Origin: CAMEON01 sp045645165
GTDB lineage: Bacteria > Bacillota > Clostridia > Oscillospirales > CAG-272
NCBI GenBank assembly: GCA_045645165.1
Contig: JAZRIF010000218.1
Coordinates: 1 to 8,586, forward strand
Length of the DNA stretch: 8,586 bases
Direction of reading: 5' to 3'
How positions within the stretch are numbered: position 1 is the stretch's first letter; the number at the start of each line of letters is the position of its first letter. The translations under genes and the position numbers were made by a program. Shown here one piece after another: positions 4,329 through 8,586 of the stretch. The notes below the pieces were generated by a model that had not been told where the DNA came from, made no database searches, and saw nothing but the letters and a program-made list of their open reading frames with translations.

Positions 4329-6083
4329 TCAAAACCCGTTCAGTCCCCACTGAATCATAATGGGCTTGTAGTCCTTAAAGGCGTAATTGAAATCGAACTT
4401 GTAGCGGAAGCCCTCGACGATCCCGCTGTCGGTGTACTGCCAGAGCCCGTAGCGCTTGTCGGTCTCCCCGGGCTTATAGTTCGTTCCGTCCTTCCAAGGG
4501 AATTCCGTGTCCTCCATGGTAAAGCCGCCCTGCTCCGCGGGGGGAGAGACCGTATATCGGGCGTACCACACGTCCAGATTGGTTTTGATCCACTCGGTAT
4601 CCAGCAGATTGTACAGCCACTCGGTGTTGGTGTACAGGGCGGCGTAGTAGCCTTCCTCCTGGAGTCGCTCCACAAAGGTCACGCACAGCTCGGTCAGGTG
4701 TTCCCCGCCCAACGCCATCATGGAGGTCTCCTCCATATCAAAGTAGATAGGCAGCTCGAACTGCTTCCCTTCCAGCCAGGAAATGAGCATCTCGGCATCG
4801 GCCAGAGTCTCCTCCACCGTGGTGGAGTAGGCGTAGAAGTACGCGCCCACCTCCAGCCCTGCGGCCTTGGCGTCCCGATAGTCCAGCTCAAAGGCGGGAT
4901 CGATACCCAGGGTAGAGCCTGCTTTCAAAATGACGAAGTCCACCCCTGCGGCCTTCAGTGCTTCCCAATCCAGGGACTTGGGATCCTCCAAAGACGCGCC
5001 AAAATCGTGGTTCCACTTGGAGGTATCAACGCCCTGCTTCAAGATCTCGGTGTTCTCCACGTAGGCCCCCGAGACAATGTCCCGATAAGATATGTAACTA
5101 TCCTCAAAGACTTCCCCACAGTCGGGGCAGCTATGACGGATAAAGCCGTCGCGGTTGACCGTCGCGTAGAAGCGCTCAAGCGTAGCATTGGCGTGCGCCA
5201 GGGCAGGCACGGGATTGCCCTCCTGCTCGTAGTCACAGACCTCGCATACGGCGCGGGTATAGCCCTCCTCGGTACAAGTAGGGGGCACGGTCACAGCCTC
5301 GGTGAGGCTATGACCCGTAGGGGGAATGAAATTCGTATCGTATGTATACCCGCACTCACAGGTATAGCGGGTGTAGCCCTGCTCCTCGCAGGCGGGCGGG
5401 ATCATTTCCTCGGCGAGTGTATGTCCCGTGGGCGGAAGATGGTCTGTATCGTATGTATACCCGCACGCGCATGTATAGCGTGTATAGCCCTCCTCCTCGC
5501 AGGTGGGCGGGATCACTTCCTCGGTGTACGTATGCCCCAGAGACGAAACGTGATGACCGTCGTAGGCATAGCCGCACGCACAGGTGTAGCGTGTGTACCC
5601 TTCCTCCTCACAGGTAGGCGGGGTCACGGTTTCGGTAAAGGTATGTCCCAAAGACGGAACGTGGTTACTGTCATAGGTGTAGCCGCACTCACAAGCATAG
5701 CGCGTGTAGCCCTCCCCTTCGCAGGTGGGGGACACCGTGCTTTTGACGAAGCTATGCCCCGCAGGAGGAATCGGATCTCCGTCATAGGCGTAGCCGCAGG
5801 CGCAGGTAAAGCGAGTATGCCCCGCTTCCTCGCAGGTGGCGGGAGTCACGGTCTCGGTGAATGTGTGGGGGAGCTTGGCCAGAGGCATCTGCACATCCTC
5901 GCCGCACAGGGCGCATTCCCCCGCAGCCAAGCCTTCGGCAGAGCAGGTCGGTTCCACGGTGGTCTCCCAGGCGGCCGCCACATGGGTATGCTCCCCGACC
6001 TCGGGCGTGGGCTTGTCACAGCCGCACAGGATCCCTCCCATGGCGGCCACAAGCAGAAGTACGTATAACATTCTGAATTTCAT
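4329..6083 (-). CDS. GH25 muramidase lipoprotein with tandem Cys-rich repeats, 584 aa
   Basis: The protein is a predicted exported, lipid-anchored cell-wall hydrolase. Residues 1-22 form a lipoprotein signal (basic start, hydrophobic core, lipobox L-C-G-C22). Residues 32-296 hold repeats of about 37 residues with PTCEEEGYTRYTCACGYTYD and a closing PPxGH. Five regular copies (73-257) are flanked by divergent ones, and a last degenerate unit (297-330) leads into the enzyme. Residues 350-584 are a glycoside hydrolase family 25 domain (lysozyme/N-acetylmuramidase). It has GVDTSKW at the first strand (Asp352), VDFVILKAGST, GAYFYAYS, the catalytic DxE in YFDMEE (Asp449, Glu451), YYAALYTN, and LWQYTDSG near the end. 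The catalytic residues are present, so it is probably active on peptidoglycan. The ATG at 6083 has AAAGGA 7 bases upstream. It is the second gene of an operon, 15 bp after the SGNH hydrolase, and ends at a strong terminator. Roles in wall turnover or in attacking other bacteria are both possible. Confidence 0.93.
   Translation of the reverse strand: MKFRMLYVLLLVAAMGGILCGCDKPTPEVGEHTHVAAAWETTVEPTCSAEGLAAGECALCGEDVQMPLAKLPHTFTETVTPATCEEAGHTRFTCACGYAYDGDPIPPAGHSFVKSTVSPTCEGEGYTRYACECGYTYDSNHVPSLGHTFTETVTPPTCEEEGYTRYTCACGYAYDGHHVSSLGHTYTEEVIPPTCEEEGYTRYTCACGYTYDTDHLPPTGHTLAEEMIPPACEEQGYTRYTCECGYTYDTNFIPPTGHSLTEAVTVPPTCTEEGYTRAVCEVCDYEQEGNPVPALAHANATLERFYATVNRDGFIRHSCPDCGEVFEDSYISYRDIVSGAYVENTEILKQGVDTSKWNHDFGASLEDPKSLDWEALKAAGVDFVILKAGSTLGIDPAFELDYRDAKAAGLEVGAYFYAYSTTVEETLADAEMLISWLEGKQFELPIYFDMEETSMMALGGEHLTELCVTFVERLQEEGYYAALYTNTEWLYNLLDTEWIKTNLDVWYARYTVSPPAEQGGFTMEDTEFPWKDGTNYKPGETDKRYGLWQYTDSGIVEGFRYKFDFNYAFKDYKPIMIQWGLNGF
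5196..5990 (-). repeat. Tandem repeats in the GH25 gene (five regular 111-bp units plus divergent flanks)
   Basis: Five units of exactly 111 bp (37 codons) lie at 5313-5867. A 39-codon divergent unit (5196-5312) and an N-terminal divergent unit (5868-5990) flank them. The middle units share nucleotide blocks (for example TATACCCGCA and GTATAGC on +), so they are open to unequal recombination. In the regular copies the last two cysteines are C-x-C; in the flanking copies they are C-x2-C. Confidence 0.9.
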
Positions 6084-6098
6084 AACGGTTCCTTTCGC

Positions 6099-6803
6099 TC
6101 ACAAATCCCCGTGCAGCGTCTCAAAGAGAACGTCTGCAAAGACTTGGTGCAGTTCCCTCGACGGGTGATTGATGTAGTTGGCCAAGCCGGCGGTGATATC
6201 CATCCCGGCGGCCTCCAGCTCCTTCCAGCGGGCGTAGGCATCGGCCACGGGGATCCCCATCTCCTGCGCCATGTTTCGCGCGGCTTCCACGTAGGCATCC
6301 ATGTGGCCGCTTACGTGCCACCCGGCGGTCACCGCGGCAAACTCCTGATACATGGGAATGGTGTCGGGGTGGACGTAGGTATTGAGCATACTGGGCGTCA
6401 ACAGGATGGGTACAATCCCCGCCTCCCGCAAGCGGGTAAAGATGGCGCGCAGGGCAGCCACGTACTCCTCCACCGTCTCGGACAGGTCGTTGAGCCCGAA
6501 ATTGACCACGCAGATGTCAGGCTTATGGGCGATGACGTCCCGCTCCAAGCGAGCCAGCCCCATGGGGGCGTTGTCTCCCGCCACTCCTGCATTGATGATG
6601 CTGACAGGAAGCCACGGGTTGACGGTCAGGAGCATTTTCTGCAGGCGGGTGTGGTAGACCGCATCAAAATCAAAGATACACCCCGCCGTGTCCCCTTGAA
6701 TGCACTCAAAGGCGCCGTGGGTCACGCTGTCCCCCAAAAAGGCAATGACAGGCGTTCCTGTAGCGGGGTAGACCGCGGTTTGCAGGTGTCGGATCAGGTT
6801 CAT
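6099..6803 (-). CDS. SGNH/GDSL-family hydrolase, 234 aa
   Basis: This is a probable serine esterase/acyl hydrolase with the SGNH fold. Block I is FLGDSVTHG with nucleophile Ser26. Block II is INAGVAGDNAPMG with Gly76. Block III is VNFGLNDL with Asn105. The C-terminal block is NYINHPSRELH with candidate catalytic His213. The usual Asp three residues before that His is replaced by Tyr210, a difference I believe also occurs in a related subgroup. No signal peptide is visible, so it appears cytoplasmic. The start at 6803 is supported by AAAGGAC 7-8 bases upstream; a longer frame to 7055 reads back through the promoter. It is the first gene of an operon with the GH25 muramidase. This suggests, without proving it, an O-acetyl or other acyl substrate on wall glycans or glycan fragments. 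Confidence 0.88.
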   Translation of the reverse strand: MNLIRHLQTAVYPATGTPVIAFLGDSVTHGAFECIQGDTAGCIFDFDAVYHTRLQKMLLTVNPWLPVSIINAGVAGDNAPMGLARLERDVIAHKPDICVVNFGLNDLSETVEEYVAALRAIFTRLREAGIVPILLTPSMLNTYVHPDTIPMYQEFAAVTAGWHVSGHMDAYVEAARNMAQEMGIPVADAYARWKELEAAGMDITAGLANYINHPSRELHQVFADVLFETLHGDL

Positions 6804-6869
6804 GGTGAGTCCTTTCTTGGAGATAAAATAAGAGGGTAACATTTCGGCTTTGCGGCGTGTGGGTCTGCG

Positions 6870-6902
6870 CCTTTCTGTCCGGGTTCCCTGTTGACAGAAA
6901 GG
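6870..6902 (-). other. Strong hairpin in the leader of the SGNH-GH25 operon
   Basis: CCTTTCTGTC (6870-6879) pairs perfectly over 10 bp with GACAGAAAGG (6893-6902) around a 13-base loop. No T run follows on the minus strand, so it is not a terminator. It could be a leader structure affecting stability or translation. The rest of the leader (6804-6965, about 160 bases) matches no riboswitch class that I recognise. Confidence 0.55.
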
Positions 6903-6971
6903 GACATAGCTCCTGCAAACTGCAAATTTACCACTCCCGCCATAGCCGCGCCACAGCTTCTTTCCGCCTTG

Positions 6972-7000
6972 ATTATACCACATCTGCGATAATTTGTCAA
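6972..7000 (-). promoter_or_regulatory. Sigma-A promoter of the SGNH-GH25 operon
   Basis: TTGACA (7000-6995), a 17-bp spacer and TATAAT (6977-6972) form a perfect consensus on the minus strand, giving a start near 6965 and an unusually long leader of about 160 bases before the SGNH start codon. Confidence 0.9.
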
Positions 7001-7037
7001 TAAAGCCACAACATCTTGATAATTTTACCATCAAAAT

Positions 7038-7060
7038 CCCCTTTAGCCGCCCCAAAGGGG
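7038..7060. other. Inverted repeat between divergent promoters
   Basis: CCCCTTT (7038-7044) pairs with AAAGGGG (7054-7060) around 9 bases, directly abutting the -35 of the rightward topoisomerase promoter. A T run (7065-7070) follows on the + strand, but there is no upstream + gene to terminate. It could be a protein-binding site or be incidental. Confidence 0.35.
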
Positions 7061-7089
7061 TTGCTTTTTTCCGAGAAATATGCTATAAT
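7061..7089 (+). promoter_or_regulatory. Sigma-A promoter of the topoisomerase B-subunit gene
   Basis: TTGCTT (7061-7066), a 17-bp spacer and TATAAT (7084-7089) give a start near 7096 and a leader of about 70 bases. The -35 is weaker than those of the leftward promoters in this window. Confidence 0.75.
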
Positions 7090-7164
7090 ATAATAGTATA
7101 CATATATCATTCTCCACCCTTGGAGAATTTGCTTCATACACGAATCCGAACAAAGGAGTATCCT

Positions 7165-8586
7165 ATGGCATCCGAAAAAACCACCCAACAGCCCGCCGCC
7201 TACGGCGATCAAAGTATTACCTCCCTCCGCGGCGAGGACCGCGTTCGTAAGCGCCCCGCCGTCATCTTCGGCTCCGACGGTCTGGACGGCTGTGAGCATT
7301 CCTTCTTTGAGATCCTCTCCAACTCGGTAGACGAGGCCAAGGAAGGCCACGGCTCGGTCATTAAGGTCACCTACTTCCAGGATCGCTCCATCGAGGTGGA
7401 CGACCACGGCCGCGGTGTCCCCATGGGCTGGAACGAGCGGGAAAAGCGCTGGAACTGGGAGCTGATCTCCTGCGAGCTCTACGCCGGCGGCAAATACGAC
7501 AACAACAGCGGCGGCTCGGCCTACGAGTACTCTCTGGGTCTCAACGGTCTGGGCGCCTGCGCCACCCAGTACTCCTCCGAGTACATGACCGTCGAATCCT
7601 ACGACGGAACCTATAAGCGCACCATGTCCTTCAAGAAGGGTAAGCCCGCCCAGAAGAAGCTTGCCGAGGAGGAGCTGACCCCCAAGCAGAAGCGCACGGG
7701 CACCGTCATCCGCTGGCGCCCCGATCTGGAGGTCTTCACCGACATCAACATCCCCGACGAGTTCTTCGTGGACGTCCTCCACCGTCAGGCCGTGGTGTCC
7801 GCGGGCGTGCGCTTCGATCTGTTCATCCAACAGCCCGACGGCAAGTTCACCGAGCAGTCCTTCCTCTACCAGAACGGTATCTCGGACTACATCACCGAGA
7901 TCGTGGGCACCTCCTCCATGACCCAGCCCGTGCTGTGGCACATGGAGACCCAGGGTCGTGACCGCGCCGACAAGCCCGAGTACAAGGTCAAGGCTGACAT
8001 CTCCTTCTGCGTGTCCAACACCGTCCACCTGACCGAGTACTACCACAACTCCAGCTATCTGGAGTACGGCGGCTCCCCCGATAAGGCGGTGAAGATCGCC
8101 TTCACCTACGCCGTGGACAAGTACCTGAAGAATCAGGGCAAGTACACCAAGAACGAGGCCCGCATCACCTACCCCGACATCGCCGACTGTCTGGTGCTGG
8201 TCATCAACTCCAAGTCCACCCAGACCTCCTACGAAAACCAAACCAAGAAGGCCATCAACAACACCTTCATTTACGAGGCCCTCAACGAATTCATCCGCTC
8301 CCAGCTGGAGATCTACTTCATCGAGCATCCCACCGAGGCAGAGCTCTTCGTCAACCAGGTCCTGGTAAACAAGCGCAGCCGCGAGACCGCCGAGACCACC
8401 CGCCTCAACCTCAAAAAGAAGCTGACGGGTACCATCGACATCGCCAACCGGGTGGAGAAATTCGTGGGCTGTCGCTCCAAGGACCCCGAAAAGCGGGAGC
8501 TCTACATCGTGGAGGGCGACTCGGCTCTGACCTCGGTGAAGCTGGCCCGCAACGCTGAATTCCAGGCAGTAAGTCGGAGGCCAAGC
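7165..8586 (+). CDS. Type IIA topoisomerase B subunit (GyrB/ParE family), N-terminal 474 codons, runs off window
   Basis: This is an ATP-binding subunit of a DNA gyrase or topoisomerase IV, which changes DNA supercoiling or decatenates chromosomes together with a GyrA/ParC partner. The GHKL ATPase domain shows the N-box FFEILSNSVDEA (Glu49, Asn53, Asp56), DDHGRGVPM (79-87) and the ATP lid AGGKYDNNSGGSAYEYSLGLNGLGACA (107-133). A transducer domain follows. The TOPRIM motif LYIVEGDSA has Glu450. The wording differs from canonical GyrB (for example no KVSGGLHGVG) and matches the divergent clostridial type, so gyrB versus parE is left open. The ATG at 7165 has AAAGGAG at a good distance. The frame stays open to the edge, but the last five or so codons after EFQAV no longer fit the family, where xPxRGKILN is expected. 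The gene is divergent from the SGNH operon. Confidence 0.92.
   Translation, partial: MASEKTTQQPAAYGDQSITSLRGEDRVRKRPAVIFGSDGLDGCEHSFFEILSNSVDEAKEGHGSVIKVTYFQDRSIEVDDHGRGVPMGWNEREKRWNWELISCELYAGGKYDNNSGGSAYEYSLGLNGLGACATQYSSEYMTVESYDGTYKRTMSFKKGKPAQKKLAEEELTPKQKRTGTVIRWRPDLEVFTDINIPDEFFVDVLHRQAVVSAGVRFDLFIQQPDGKFTEQSFLYQNGISDYITEIVGTSSMTQPVLWHMETQGRDRADKPEYKVKADISFCVSNTVHLTEYYHNSSYLEYGGSPDKAVKIAFTYAVDKYLKNQGKYTKNEARITYPDIADCLVLVINSKSTQTSYENQTKKAINNTFIYEALNEFIRSQLEIYFIEHPTEAELFVNQVLVNKRSRETAETTRLNLKKKLTGTIDIANRVEKFVGCRSKDPEKRELYIVEGDSALTSVKLARNAEFQAVSRRPS

Noticed and set aside
4302..6068. Long + strand open frame of 588 codons opposite the GH25 gene
   Set aside because: It mirrors the repetitive GC-rich GH25 coding sequence, has no ribosome binding site or known domain, and the minus strand encodes a clear lipoprotein muramidase.
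6804..7055. In-frame N-terminal extension of the SGNH gene
   Set aside because: It crosses the promoter at 6972-7000, and the 6803 start has a proper ribosome binding site and places GDS at the usual position.
6997..8328. Minus-strand 443-codon frame opposite the topoisomerase gene
   Set aside because: Low-complexity Val/Gly/Leu-rich product typical of the antisense of a GC-rich gene; the + strand has unmistakable GHKL and TOPRIM motifs.

Overview
The window looks like chromosomal DNA of a Bacillota of class Clostridia, probably a gut-type Oscillospirales-like lineage. The evidence is textbook sigma-A promoters (TTGACA-N17-TATAAT), strong AGGAGG-type ribosome binding sites, tRNA genes with encoded CCA, a lipoprotein GH25 muramidase carrying the Cys-rich repeats common in gut Clostridia, and a divergent clostridial-type GyrB/ParE. 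The genus cannot be fixed from the sequence alone.

Layout from left to right. Positions 1-63 are the last 20 codons of uvrA (+), followed by a hairpin terminator. Positions 163-1706 form a visibly AT-rich insert-like module. A leftward two-gene operon encodes a zinc-ribbon protein with two similar PH-like units, then a 58-aa protein with two membrane segments that starts on the stop codon of the first gene. A divergent 73-aa XRE-type repressor (+) lies on the other side. The shared intergenic region holds a near-consensus promoter with two copies of a GTAAC-N5-GTTAC operator 24 bp apart, one inside the promoter and one at the predicted transcription start. A bidirectional terminator separates the repressor from a convergent, GC-richer block.

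Positions 1744-3459 (-) hold a MATE-family exporter preceded by a 78-aa two-helix membrane protein with its own consensus promoter. Positions 3566-3900 are rpsU (ribosomal protein S21) with promoter and terminator. Positions 3936-4211 are two identical tRNA-Thr(GGT) genes with one promoter and a terminator. Positions 4246-7000 are a two-gene operon: an SGNH/GDSL hydrolase, then a GH25 muramidase lipoprotein with tandem 37-residue Cys repeats. Both could act on cell-wall glycans. From 7165 to the end runs the N-terminal part of a type IIA topoisomerase B subunit (+), with its own promoter and open at the window edge.

Most of the window is ordinary housekeeping and surface or export functions. 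The part most worth a second look is the AT-rich repressor/zinc-ribbon/small-membrane-protein module, whose function is unknown. Second is the abrupt loss of family-like sequence in the last few codons of the topoisomerase.
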